From positions 41,743,087 through 41,807,086 of the forward strand of contig OY759216.1 of NCBI GenBank assembly GCA_963662175.1: DNA of 64,000 bases, in the 5' to 3' direction. The DNA is from Aradus depressus. Taxonomy: Eukaryota; Arthropoda; Insecta; Hemiptera; Aradidae. The translations under genes and the position numbers were made by a program. Numbering within the stretch: position 1 is the stretch's first letter; each line of letters opens with the position of its first letter. Of this stretch, positions 31,891 through 43,413 are shown piece after piece. The notes beneath the pieces are model-generated. The model worked only from the letters and a program-made list of their open reading frames with translations, searched no databases and had not been told where the DNA came from.

Positions 31891-32495
31891 AGAACCCCAC
31901 AAGGCAACACCTATTTTTATTTACATATATATTGAAATAATTTACAACACCTACATACATAAACAACAGAACACTTCATAACGATCTTATGATACACACA
32001 GTACCCGACGCAATACAAACTACTTACATAGGTTTTTTTAGAAAACTTTACACACATACAAACCCAGAAATACGTACTTTATCTTTACAACACTTATCAC
32101 AAAACCCCCGACGAAGGTTGAAGAGAAGTTGGAACTGCGACTTGCTGCCACCTTAAATCCTGTTCGTTCTTAATATTTTTTATTTGGTTTTTTTACATTA
32201 TTTTCTTACCCATCCATCAAAATTGTCTTTCAATTCCTTTTTATTTATTATTATTATTTTTATTTTATTTTTTGATTTATTAATTTTTTTTTTTTTCTGT
32301 TCTTGTCCTAATAATTAAGATAAATTTTCGTCCTGAGAACCTACCACTGGGTGGCCTTCCTCTCACATGCCATTCACGCCAACATATCCATACGTACCAT
32401 CATAGATGCTGGTTGTTGCATCCAATTGTTGCACCCTAGTAACAGTTGCATCTTTTTAAACAAAATACAAAAAAAAAAAATAAACCCCCTACTAT
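31891..32495. other. Unassigned sequence, possible retroelement tail
   Basis: A poly(T)/(TTATTA)-rich zone with the phrase GACGAAGGTTGAAGAGAAGTTGGAACTGCG, split here by context, but no protein motif. I cannot name it. Confidence 0.3.
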
Positions 32496-32499
32496 TATA

Positions 32500-32695
32500 T
32501 TGATTTTCAGCAAAATCGGCCCAAGGGAAGAGGGGCTCAACTCAAAAACCCTTATTACTTATTATGATGATTTAGAAGCCCTTATGTAAGTCAGCTAGTG
32601 ATTATTAGCCCAAATGGTCGAATAATTTTGAAGGCAGAGTGACAAATTATTTTGTTCTGGGGAAACACATAGTCGGTGATTCACCACTACTTTTT
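32500..32695 (+). repeat. Family C trailing part
   Basis: TTTTCAGCAAAATCGGCCCAAGGG, GGGGCTCAACTCAAAAACCC, AGTCAGCTAGTGATTATTAGCCCAAATGG, then GTCGGTGATTCACC mark the trailing half. The GTATCGACAC module is replaced by TTATTATGATG. Confidence 0.65.
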
Positions 32696-33890
32696 TAGTT
32701 GTCATTGTTCTCATTTCGTTGATTAAAACCACTTCATGAAATAACAATCAACTAGGAAAGCTTCTAAAAACAATAATTTATAGCATCTGTGCCTGGAAAT
32801 ATAGTTAAGTCGTGGAGAAAGAGAATTATCTGTCTGAATTTCCATATGTAAATAAGTAAGGATAGTAAGGATCGGAAAAGTGATTGTTTTTTTTAGGAAC
32901 ACTGATTACCATGAAATAACCCAACAATGAAGTGAGACCACTAATGGGTATTTTGCCAGTTTTCACAGCAAAGTATCACTTGTTTTTCAAAAAATGTTTT
33001 GAGACTAATTGGATTAAGTTTCAAGCACAGAACTCTTTTTGAAGTCCTTGGAGTATCACCGGCTAAGTACTTCCACAGCACGAAATATGCAATTACGTTT
33101 ATGCTCTCCCTGCTAAAGGACGCTCTCCCTGCTGGACGAAAGAGCGCTCTTTCGTCGCTCTGGTGGACATGAACCCAACTCTACCGTCGGATTCCTATAT
33201 TTGGGCTACATAGATTTAATTACCATCGCTTAACGTCTACAGTGTCTCACAATTTCATCGTGGATATTTGCCTTTAGTTAATTATACATAAATATAATTA
33301 TTAAAAATAATCCTTTAAAAAAAAAAGTTCAGTGCGAAGAACTTAGTGTATTTTCTGAGATAAAAAGTCGTTGTCATTAGCCGAAATACAATTTATAAAC
33401 GCAATTTGTTACTAAAAAATAATAAATCTAATACAACTAAGTAAAGAAATTATTTTTGGGAGGCAGATTTTCAACTTGCGTTGGAGAAATGATAAGACAC
33501 ATTTATTATTTATAATGAAAAAAAATAAATAAAATGAGGGAGAATGAGACAAATCTAGTGATTTCCCGGTGGGATTGTTGGACGGATTTAGAATAAAACC
33601 TCATCATGTTTTTGCATTTGTTTTTTCTGCCTATATTTCTTATTTATCTCTGTTTTTTTTTTTTTTTTCGTCTTCCCCAATCTCTTCAATTATTCATTCT
33701 ATTCATGTCTTTGTCTAATTTATTATTGTTCATTTAATCCATTTCATTATTAAAATGGACTTATCCTATTGTTGTATAAAAGTTGGGATAACATGAGCAC
33801 TCAATCCTTTTATCCGTTCCCTGAAAGGTTTCTTTCTCCTTACTCTCCCAGCCTGTACAATATGGGTGCAAGGGGAGACTGTGTCTTTCA
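32696..33890. other. Mostly unassigned, with small family C and SINE-A fragments
   Basis: At 33055-33125 a family C end (ATCACCGGCTAAGTACTTCCACAGCACG). At 33137-33200 a minus-strand SINE-A fragment (AGCGCTCTTTCGTCGCTCTGGTGG, ATGAACCCAACTCTACC). Nothing else recognised. Confidence 0.5.
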
Positions 33891-34590
33891 CATAAGATCT
33901 AATCTCCTAGGTTCCTTGGCTAATCGAAGGATCCTCCCATTATCCAAGGATCTTCCTATTATCGAAGGGTACTCCTCTAACCGAAGGATTCTTCCATAAT
34001 GGAAGAGTACTCCTGTATCAGAAGGATGCTTCCATATTCGAAGGGTACTCCTATACCCGAAAGACGAAGGATGCTTCAGAACGTTGAAGGGCGGAATTGA
34101 AGGGCGCTTCCATAATTGAAGGGTACTCCCATAATAGAAGGGTACTCATATAAACGAAGAATGCTTTCATAAGTGAAGGGCACTTCCATAATTGAAAGAC
34201 TTTTTTGTTTGATCATCTAGGATACTTCCTTAATGGAAGAGTATTCCCATAATCGAAGGATGGTTCCATAATTGAAGGGTACTCCTACCACCGAAGGATG
34301 CTTACATAATTGAATGGTACTCCTATACCCGAGAAATGCTTCCATAATGGAAGGATACTCCTATAGTCGAAGGGTGCTTCTATGATGGAGGGGTACTCCC
34401 ATTATGGAAGATTACTCCTATAAACGATGGATGCTTTCATAACTGAAGGGCACTTCCAAAATTGAAAGGTACTCCTATATTTTTTATTTAATCTAGTATG
34501 CTTCCATAATGGGAAAGGTATTCCTATGACCGAATGATGCTTCCATAATCCAAAGATACTCCCATAATCCGAATGATATTACCAAGCTTC
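33891..34590. repeat. Degenerate 18/36-bp minisatellite
   Basis: Repeats of CGAAGGATGCTTCCATAA and AAGGGTACTCCTATAA-like half-units. They are strongly diverged, with two interruptions containing GATCATCTAGGATACTTCC-like text (34205 and 34485). An old, decaying array. Confidence 0.85.
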
Positions 34591-35400
34591 AAAATCCTTT
34601 TTCTTTACTCACATCTCTGACAATGTTGTAAAATCCTTGTAACACCAATGATGTTGAGATGGTTCTTCAATGGACAATGTCCTGTGATTAGACTTGTTAG
34701 TTGCCTGGGATTCTCTTTCCTAACTTCTTAACTCCTCTAATTCTCACTCTCGAAGAAGGACTTTTCCAGAAATAGTTGGTCCTCTTCCGAATCATCTCCC
34801 GTGCTATACCCAGTACCTTATTCGCCTGGGGACCAAGATTCATATTTGAACGATTTTTCCATTTTGTCATAATAATAACCTCAAAAACGAAGTTTTAAAA
34901 AGAGCTTTCTTCCCTGTTACTGCCTGTGATTTGCATAGTACTTCAACTCTGAAGTAAAAGCGTAGGAATTTGTGAATAAGTTTAGATGAGAAGTGGATAA
35001 ACTGCTGAGGTGCAAAGAAGATTTTATTATTGAAAATGTCTTACCGAAGCCGAACTAAAATTAAGTTCTGCTGGATGAGATTAACAACTTTTATTAGAAA
35101 GCTTAAGTGGAGAGATAAGGATCAGTTTGGAGGTAAGTTGGAGTTGGCAAAGAACGCTCAACTTGGGAAGAATATTGGATTGGAGTTGAGGTGGTGTCTA
35201 GAAATCATTACAGACGGACTCGATTAAGGTTTAAGCAGTTACTAACTTCAGCTGTTACTTTACGTTTCTAAAAACTTCTAAACATATTAAACTCATAATA
35301 AACCGAAAATTTCATATTAGAGAGAAAGAGGACAACAGTCGTATTCGTTGTATTCATTTCCTGACGAATTAATCCATTCAACAGTTGACGTACAGAGAGG
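34591..35400. other. Unassigned intron or intergenic sequence
   Basis: A 65-codon open frame at 35030-35227 has no recognisable motif and atypical composition for a known family. Not called. Confidence 0.35.
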
Positions 35401-35835
35401 CTCCTTATGCTCATAATAAGTTATGTGTAGTTATATGCATTACATCGGCAGTTATTATGGTTTTTGATTTGAGCCTCGCTCTGATTCCCCCTTCCCTTCT
35501 GCCGATTCCGCTGAAAAAAAATAAGTGTAGTTATTATGGAGTTTTGAATTCACATATGAAATTCTATGTGGATACATTCATTATGTCGATAGTTTTAATT
35601 GAATAATGTTAAGCTTCCCACCTAATCCCTCCCTCCCTCCCTTGGTCGATTTGGCTGAAATACAAAAGGTGTCATCGTTAGATTCACATATAAAATTCCA
35701 TGTCGAAATATTCATTCTATTGGGAGTGATCGTGTTCACAGACACACACGCAGATAGACAGACATGTTTTTCATATTTGGAATCTATAGATCGGAAAACA
35801 TGAAATTCCGTTGAAAACTCCGCATCGAATTTATT
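35401..35835 (-). repeat. Family C copy, nearly complete
   Basis: A minus-orientation copy with the TGCATTACATCGGCAGTTATTATGG module, GCCGATTCCGCTG, GGAGTTTTGAATTCACATATG, a second CATTCATTATGTCGATAG module, a third (ATATTCATTCTATTGGGAGTG), and GGAAAACATGAAATTCCGTTG. Three module copies in one element show the family can expand internally. Confidence 0.75.
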
Positions 35836-35977
35836 TTAATTATTAGTAGGTTCCCAAATGGTACTTTTACACATACGTTGGATAGGTACATCTTTGCAAA
35901 AAAACTCAGAGAATGGACACCACAGCTCCCTCCGTCTTCTGGCCTTATGAGTTTTTTTTCTGGCGCATCCCCTAAAT

Positions 35978-36245
35978 TTCAGGGCGCCGGAGCTCAGAGG
36001 TGGCATACGTGTCTACAGAGCTCAAGGTGATATCTGCAAGGAAAAGAAAACGTAAGCGCGCCGTCCTTCGGACGGTACTTAGGCAATGGTCTCGGCCCTG
36101 TACAATGCCAGGTACTCGTTAAAGGTCCTAGACCCTAGGGTAGGCAGCATTTAGAACTCCCACTGTAAAGTCTGGCTCATGTTTACTAGAGCGACGAAAG
36201 AGCGCTCTGGTAGTTGGCGATATGATCTCGTAGTTAAAAGTTCAC
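35978..36245 (+). repeat. SINE-A copy with diverged head
   Basis: GGGCGCCGGAGCTCAGAGGTGG (box A altered), no intact box B, then CGCCGTCCTTCGGACGG, CTCGTTAAAGGTCCTAGACC, AGTCTGGCTCATG and GCGACGAAAGAGCGC. An old copy. Confidence 0.75.
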
Positions 36246-36709
36246 AATAGCTAACTAAATCCCACCCCGACCATTCATTCCATCACTAAAAAAAAAAATC
36301 CCTGTAAGTTGAAGAAAAGGTAGCAATTGAATTTTATTAAAATTTGTCAAGTTGAATGTAGTTGGCCTCTAATGAGGAGTGTAACTTTGAAGGAACGTGG
36401 GTGGATCTTGGTTGCTGACGTCACGCACAGCCCTTTTTGATAAGTTACATGACGTCATTCAGGACCGCCATTCTAGACCCGTGTCAACTTTTCCATCTCT
36501 CACCCTCCACTTTCATCGTTTTCTCTCCCTACCTCTCTCTTTGAAATTGATCATTATTCTTTTTTAGTTCACCCCATCAGGGTACTTTGATCTTTTTCCT
36601 CTTTTCCTAATCGATAAATTACATTATTTTTTTATATTAAATTCCTCATTTTGAATATTTACAATCGGTAAAACATACATAAGTAAATGTGATTTCGGTA
36701 AGAAAACAA
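36246..36709. other. Unassigned spacer
   Basis: No feature recognised. Confidence 0.4.
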
Positions 36710-36711
36710 TA

Positions 36712-37390
36712 CAGTAAAAGCTCTTTATTCGCGGGGTATATGTTCCGTAAATATGCCGCGAATACAGAAACCGTGATTATGGAATGGTAATTAGTAAGGA
36801 ATCATAGGGAATACGTTCCAAGGTTCCAAAATAAAACCAATATGTATCAAAATAAAATCAATTTATTGAGAAATTCGCAATTAAAATCAATCGTTATTGT
36901 CAGCTTTAGGCAAGGGTTTAAAGAATTTAGTAATTTTTTCTTGTTTTGCCGCTTTTAAAAGGTCTTTAAATTCAGATTGATATTGAGCTGTAGCATTAAT
37001 AATTTGCCTTTTAAAAATAAGGCTCCTTTCCATAGATGGATCAATTTTCATGAAGAAATCACAAAGTTCATTTGCCATACGTAAACCTTCACTCAGATTT
37101 TTCGAGTTAAAGGTCATCTTTTCAGTGCTCGTTGAAGGCTCTTCTTCAGTGGAATGTGGAGTTAACATTCCATTCGGTTACATCTTTCATAAAAGCCGCC
37201 TCGGCATGTACCAGCAGTACTCAAAGGATGCCGATACGTTAATAAACGTCACCGAATCCCTTTCTGTTTACCGATTGCATCCGCGAATAAAGAAATTTTT
37301 AGCCGCGAATACAGGAACTAAGTTGCAATTTTTTCACCCGCGAATAATGAAAACGCGAATAAGGAAACCGTGAATAAGGAACTTTTACTG
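36712..37390 (-). mobile_element. Tigger/pogo deletion derivative
   Basis: A 679-bp element bounded by inverted ends CAGTAAAAGCTCTTTATTCGCG (left) and CAGTAAAAGTTCCTTATTCACG (right, reverse complement). Flanking TA dinucleotides at 36710-36711 and 37391-37392 are the target duplication typical of the Tc1/mariner/pogo superfamily. It retains the 3' part of the transposase gene (36887-37168). GCGAATA repeats in the right subterminal zone (37270-37370) echo the terminus and could be binding sites. The rest of the gene is deleted. Confidence 0.88.
36887..37168 (-). pseudogene. Tigger-like transposase C-terminus with PIP-box-like motif
   Basis: A 93-codon open stretch. LSEGLRMANELCDFFMKIDP fits the C-terminal helix pattern of Tigger/CENPB-like transposases, followed by RQIINATAQYQSEFKDLLK. 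Near the end, QEKITKFF matches the PCNA-interaction consensus QxxIxxFF; such a motif is known at the C-terminus of pogo transposase. DNA-binding and catalytic domains are absent, so the product, if made, could not transpose DNA by itself. The stretch is free of stops. Confidence 0.7.
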
Positions 37391-37474
37391 TAGTAATACT
37401 AAAAAAAAGATAACAAAACAAACTAACTATGTACAAAACAATAAATAAAATATGTAGATTATTAGTTAGTTATT

Positions 37475-37548
37475 ACGACTCATGCCCAGGCTTTAACTAT
37501 GAGGTCATATCGCCTACTACCAGAGTGCTCTTTCATCACTTTAGGTTT
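37475..37548 (-). repeat. SINE-A 3' fragment
   Basis: ACTCATGCCCAGGCTTTAACTATGAGG, ATATCGCCTACTACCAGAG and GCTCTTTCATCACTTTAGG are the SINE-A 3' end. Confidence 0.75.
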
Positions 37549-37734
37549 AAAATGTTTCAAAAATATTAATTTACTAGCAGTAATACCCGGCGTTGCTCGG
37601 GGAACTTTGACTTTTCTCCTAATATCTCTCGTTCGAATCCTATTCAATTTTTCAACAGTAAATTCATGATGTTATAATTTTCAATTATTCATATGGAATA
37701 AGGCTTATATTAGGACTTATTGTCCTTCAACGGC

Positions 37735-38045
37735 AGACATCCCAGCTAGTAACTTTTTAGGACCCCTGGGCACCATAGCTAGTACGCGCCATTCAACGGC
37801 GGAAACCACAGCTTAAGAACGCTTGTGACCACAAATGTGCGGACCCCACAGCCGCTGTGCGGACCCAACAGCTAGTACGTAGTTAGAAACGCTGGGCATC
37901 ACAGCTAGTATGTACCTTGCAACGGCGGGCCCCGCAGCTAGTATGTAGTTAGGAACGCTGGACACCACAGCCAGTATGTACCTTGCAACGGAGGACCCCA
38001 CAGCTAGAACGTAGTTAGGAACGCTGGGCACCACAGCTAGTACCT
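37735..38045. repeat. 66-bp minisatellite, about 4 copies
   Basis: Units with CAGCTAGTACGTAGTTAGGAACGC and CACAGCTAGTATGTACCTTGCAACGG-type halves. Unit starts at 37869, 37935 and 38001 give a period of exactly 66. The leftmost copies are more diverged. Confidence 0.85.
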
Positions 38046-38960
38046 ATTTACTACTACTACTTGTGAAATTTCATGAGAATCCGATTACCTTTAATGAGTC
38101 AGTATTATTTTTATGCTTAGCGCCCCCGCCCTCCCATTCAAATTTTTGAGATGTCACATAGTGTATTTTTCTATTTCGCCTTTGAAAATACTACATGTGA
38201 AATTCCATGACAATTCGATCATCTGTTAATGACCGATCATTATCTTTATATTTAGGCTTCCCACAACCCCCCCCACCCATTCAAAATTTTGAGATGTCAC
38301 TATGCGCATTTTTCAATTTGCCCTCTAGGAATACTACATATGAAATTCCATGACAATCCGATCATTCGTTAAAGACTTAGCACTATCTTTATATTTAGGC
38401 CTACCCCAACAACCCCCCTCTCGTTCAAAATTTTGAACTTAGCTTATTTTTCAATTTGGCCTTTAAGAAAACTACATATAAACTTCCATGACAATATGAG
38501 TATCCGTTAATGACAGCACTATCTTTATAATTAGGCCTACCCCCACAACCCCCCCCCCCTCACGTTCACTAATTTGTGACGTCACACACCTTTTTTTTTT
38601 ATTTGGCCTTTATAAATACTACATATGAAATTCCATGGCAATCCGATCATCCGTTAATGACTTAGCACTATCTTTATATTTAGGCCTTTCCCCACAACCC
38701 CCCCTCCCTTTCAAATTTTTGAGATGTCACATAGCGCATTTTTCAATTTTGGCCTTTAAGAAAACTACATACAAACTTCCATGACAATCCGATCATCCGT
38801 TAATCACTTAGCACTATCTTTATATTTAGGCCCCCCTTACAACCCCCCCTACCGTTCAAAATTTATGGACGGCACATAGTCTATTTTTTAACTTGGATTT
38901 TAAGAATACTACAAGTGAAATTTCATGATAATCCGTCCATCCGTTAATGCGCTAGAGCAA
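38045..38960. repeat. ~143-bp tandem repeat, 7 copies
   Basis: Each unit has ACTACATATGAAATTCCATG, CAATCCGATCATCCGTTAATG, CACTATCTTTATATTTAGGCC, a C-rich run and GAGATGTCACATAG...TTTTTCAATTTGGCC. Copies start near 38052, 38192, 38331, 38472, 38621, 38763 and 38911. They differ mainly in the C-run length and in edge units. Confidence 0.88.
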
Positions 38961-39130
38961 TTTTTGTGCTTAGCCCCCCCCCCCCTCCAGTTGACCGCTA
39001 GGAACTCTCTTCATAAGAACCTTCCTCGGACTTCAACGAATATTTGAAAAAAAAAATTAGCCGAATTGGTCCAGCCGTTCTCGAGTTTTGCGCTTAGCAA
39101 AATTAGCCAGTCATTTTTATTATATAGATT

Positions 39131-39464
39131 TGTAGAAACCTCTTGATAAATATGTTTGAACAGTCCAGCGTCTTTACACCACTGGTTGTTGAGAGAGGCA
39201 ACAATTGTGAGCAATTTTTAAGATTTAAAACAAGAAATTGTTATAATGATCAAAGTCGTTTCGTTTGAAGCCGCATTCGTATTTTCTAAGTATGTACTAA
39301 GGATAAACACCGAATTAAAACCATAAATGTTCGCCATCAAATTAAACTTCGAAGTACACAATTTCAATATCTTGATGTGGAGAGTAAAAAGTGAAAACCT
39401 CATAAATGTCTCTATTGCACATTGAAAAAAAAAAATATGTAATATGTCCAAAACAGGATTTTCT
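39131..39464. other. Unassigned spacer
   Basis: No feature recognised. Confidence 0.4.
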
Positions 39465-39900
39465 TATACCAACCACTTTTGTACAGATACAGGAGATCGG
39501 AATACAAGTAATCCTGGTGAAAACTGAACACCAAACTGGCCGATTACAGAACTTGCCCTATACTACGTACTAGTTGAGGGAATGGAATTCCATATGTGTC
39601 TGTGGATGTGTGCGTGCTTGCCTCTGGACATTGTAACTCTTGGAAGAATGAATGTATCGAATCAAAATATTATATACGAAATTTATCCTTCCTGAATAAG
39701 GACATCCATTGACTTTCAGTCAAATCGGTCATGGAGAGTAACTGTGAAACCCTAAGAACTTAACCTAATGAACATTTCAAAACGAAATTTTATGTCGCTC
39801 AACCGTGCAAATGAAAAAGAGTGTTTGGAGACTTAATTTATTACAAATAATTCGAGTTGAGAAAGTACATTGTTTCTGATTCAACTTCATCCTTTTTGTG
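39465..39900. repeat. MITE-1 end followed by a diverged family C copy
   Basis: 39465-39492 is TTTCTTATACCAACCACTTTTGTACAG. From 39540 the text follows family C in mixed order (CGATTACAGAACTTGCCC, GAATGAATGTATCGAATC, CATTGACTTTCAGTCAAATCGG). Confidence 0.5.
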
Positions 39901-41990
39901 TTATTATCTGTATTTTTTTCACAATTGAAATATTAAAATAATATAATGAAAGTAATTTATTCAGAAAATGCGATGTGTGAACTCCATACCTGCCCGCCGT
40001 CTTTTTTTCAACCAAATCTGTGTTTTTGAATTTAGCATTTAGGAATTGTTACAAAACTGGGTCGAAAGGTTCAAATTAAATACAAATAAATATATTTTTC
40101 TTAAGGTTTTCGGTTTGCAATATTTTTTCCCAGTTGTCTGGAAAAGCTTTAAAACCCCTTCTAACTTTGAACCATCTGTACTACCATGGTGTAATACAAA
40201 TAGCCGACCTTCCTCTTACGGCGCTGTGTTGCACACATATGCTACTCATCACTGGCCAATTAATAATAATAATTTTCCACAAAATACTTTATATACTCTC
40301 TAAAAGTTACTTTAATGGGTAAAAAAAAAATAAATATGTATAAATATTAGGGAAAAAAGAAATGAAATAAAAAAAACAATTGCGGTGGAGCAACAAGTGT
40401 AAATGATTAATGGGTCCTGGAGTTATTTGTAACCAACAGCCATGTCGTAATTTGAAATTGTAAAGAGCAGCTTTTCTCTCTCGATGAAAAAAAGAAATAT
40501 ATATATATTTATAATCATTAATTGAGGTTGACATTTTGATATTTTCATCTCTATCGGGAAGTATATGGTGATAAATAAATAAAACACAACTTATTTTTGA
40601 AATACTATCTATTCACCAAAAATTGTATGCACATAGGATTGTTCAGATTAATGTTTCACATGTAAATAGCGGAGCCAAAGGCAGGATTTAAAGTTTTAAA
40701 ATATTTCTCTGCATTTGTTTCTTTGATTAATGTGCATTATTCTTTGTGCTCTTTTTTGAAATCTAAAAATATTAATCTCACTAAGCTCCCTCATGTATTA
40801 ATCGAAATTGATTATATAATAGAAATAGGCATAGAATGGAGTAGTTAACGTCTTCTCTGGCACGATAGTTTTCTTACCGATAAAAGAGGTATTTTTAGTC
40901 CTTGTCAGTTTCGTATCAATAAGAAGATTTAAGAAAATTGTATTATCTTTAAATGATAAGGAAAGAGTACTAAAAAATAATTTGACCCGCAATAACTTTG
41001 TGTTAATAGCAAGCGGTTTCGGCATCGAAAAGGCTATCCTAAATTCTAAGGTAATCAATTCCCTGCTAAGAACGGTTAGGCCACGTTCGGCATTCAGACC
41101 AAGTTCAAAGAAAAAAGTTGTTAGGAGGGGGGTCTCAAGCCTTTCTGGCCCACCGATTTATCAGTCACTCTCTTAAAAGGAAATGAAGTACCCTTTAGTC
41201 ATCAGATTAGTAAATCCAATTAAGAGATAGTCTCATTAAGCAGACACTGATCTGTCTCATGATATCAGATTAGGGGTAGCGCTACGCTAGACGACGCATA
41301 CTGCGTACAGAAGCTTTATTTTTGGACGAAAATCTGACAACCGAATTCTGTTTATAATATAAATATGCAGTAAACGGGGTTTATATTTTAAATACTTTAA
41401 ATAATATAAGTCAAATGTATGTATTATCTCTATTATATATGTATTTTTTTTTTTGGGGCAATATGTATTAATAAAATGAATTTGTTGAGTTATCAGAGGT
41501 TACAGTTCAACTTTTATGTTAATTTATTTGCTTCGTAGTCGTAGTATGCAATGCACACTCTCCCTTTTTTTCTCTGAAAAAATTCAAATAATTTATATAT
41601 ATTGTAATAAATGAATTTTTGCGCGTCGCGTTTTTAATAAAATGGTGATTTCTATTTACTTTAAATCTAAACTGCGGAGATTTTCTCAAAAATACTTTGT
41701 CTTTACTAATTTAAAATGTCCAAAGGATGCCAGATAGCTTATGTAATAGACGATCATTTAAATTTACTGATTTTAATATACGAATTGGATTTCTATAACC
41801 AAAGGCGAAAAAAGATTCGTTCAGCGAAAAGAGTTTTGAAAAACCAAATTCTTAAATCAATATTGACTTGCGATGACATGGGAACAAACTACTGAAAAAT
41901 TAGCAACTCATATTTAAAAGAATATATTTACAAAATAAAAATTAATAATTAAAATTAAAAATAAAATATAATATAAAATATAAACCTTAT
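39901..41990. other. Unassigned A+T-rich region
   Basis: About 2 kb without an exon, TIR pair or family match that I can support. Short open frames near 40046-40322 and 40798-41176 overlap on both strands and show no motif. Confidence 0.4.
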
Positions 41991-42640
41991 TACTACTGGA
42001 AGCTGTAGAGAGACGGGGCTGGGTAGATAGCTGACTGGATGCTGGGTCCTGGATATCTCTGCGGGGACTTTCGAGTGGAAATGGATGACTGCTAGCTGAG
42101 TTCCTCCTCAAGGTCTGGGCATCAACGGCTCATCTTGACTGGAGATTCCCTCGATGGCCGCTGGATCTCAACTCCTGGTCTGTCCACCTCTACCTCTGGA
42201 CTAGAACTCTAGGAAGTGGACTCCAAGACTCCTGGATCTAGACTGAATACTTCCCCTGGTGGATCTCGACTGACTGACTGAACTCCAAACTTGAAACTCC
42301 TCTTGAGCTCTGCACTTCCCCCACTACTTTGCGATACTCCCTGGCGGAGATCCGGGAGCAGACTTCAAAAGGGGAAGTTTATCCATTGGAGTGCGGATAG
42401 GTTGACATTCGAGGCAAATTTATGTGAGCCCAGGTGTGCACTCTGGAGGTTTATATGACCCTAACCCTTGGGCTCTAATCCGGGTAACTATCTTCATAGT
42501 TCCTTTCTTCTGTCAACTGGATTGTAAAAATATCTGTACAATTACCCCGTACAGGTAGTTTATTGAGGTTAGATGGTCTCCTCTGTATTACCCCTCAGCT
42601 ACCTGAGCCTCTTGGTCATCTCTCACCAGCCTCCAAAACT
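41991..42640. other. G+C-richer non-coding block of unknown origin
   Basis: CTGGA, GGACT and CTGACTG words recur (42040-42370), giving a purine/pyrimidine-balanced texture quite unlike the surroundings. Stops occur in all frames. It may be a retroelement LTR or UTR, but no boundaries or duplications were found. Confidence 0.35.
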
Positions 42641-42889
42641 TAAGGGTTTATTTCTCCATAATGTACATTATACAGATTTGAAATAAAAATACATTTTACA
42701 ATATATTTGACCTAGTCGCATATTGATTACATTACAATATAAATATATATATATATATATATATTATATATAAATATATAATATAATGTCTTATTAATTA
42801 ATATCAATATAACATATAAATATAATCATAGAACCGTGGGTTCGAAACTCTCTAAAAGCCCTAAAAATAATAATAATACAAATCCTGTT

Positions 42890-43145
42890 ATTTTTATTGA
42901 TTATAAAAGACACTGGATGATGGGAGTATTCCCAGAACGTCTATTTGATAGGTTGTAAATACCAAAATAAATAAATAAATATATATATACATATAATATA
43001 AGGGACATTCTGAATGTATAATAATATATATTTTTTCTCTGCCTTATTTCTCTCCCAATTTATTTTTTGATCTTTACAACCACCAAATGGACGTTTTTGA
43101 AAAAAATCCCATCATCAATATCTTTTATAATCAATAAAAATAACA
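42890..43145. repeat. Inverted repeat with hammerhead-like remnant
   Basis: CTGTTATTTTTATTGATTATAAAAGA and GATGATGGGAGTATTCCCAGAACGTC (42887-42943) face a reverse-complement copy at 43089-43144 (GACGTTTTTG...CCCATCATCAATATC...TTATAATCAATAAAAATAACAG). The GATGATGGG...CCC-GAAC arrangement is the same core idea as at 59402-59427, here decayed. Confidence 0.55.
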
Positions 43146-43225
43146 GCATTTGTATTATTATTATTATTATGGTATCTTTAATTTATTTGCTTGTCTTTAT
43201 TGTAATCAACTTTTGCCTAATATTG

Positions 43226-43413
43226 TATATTCTTTATGCAGAACCTGTGGAACATTTATATTTTTTATACTAATTTACTTGTATTATAATTAAAATTTCG
43301 AATGTATATTGTCAATGTAAATTTAACTGTATATATTTGAAATTTTAAGTAGTTGTAATAAAAGTGAATTAGCATAAAAAATATAAATGTTCCACAGGTT
43401 CTGCATAAAGAAT
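43226..43413. repeat. Fold-back element, ~48-bp arms
   Basis: TATTCTTTATGCAGAACCTG, TGGAACATTTATATTTTTTAT at 43226-43270 is repeated as its reverse complement at 43370-43413 with almost no mismatch. The loop is A+T-rich. It lies 80 bases after the inverted repeat at 42890-43145, and both may be parts of one PLE-derived locus. Confidence 0.75.

Larger units (their letters stand above)
37573..39130. mobile_element. Element with TACTAGC/ATTATATAGAT ends and internal arrays
   Basis: Begins TTTACTAGCAGTAATACCCGG, then CGTTGCTCGGGG, and ends AATTGGTCCAGCCGTTCTCGAG, then CAGTCATTTTTATTATATAGAT. Both boundary texts resemble a class of short retroelements or Helitron-like repeats widespread in arthropods. 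Between them lie a 66-bp array (37735-38045) and a ~143-bp array (38045-38960). No coding sequence. The class is uncertain. Confidence 0.5.

Noticed and set aside
34000..34560. Array-like region as a coding repeat protein
   Set aside because: Stops in all frames; unit length irregular.
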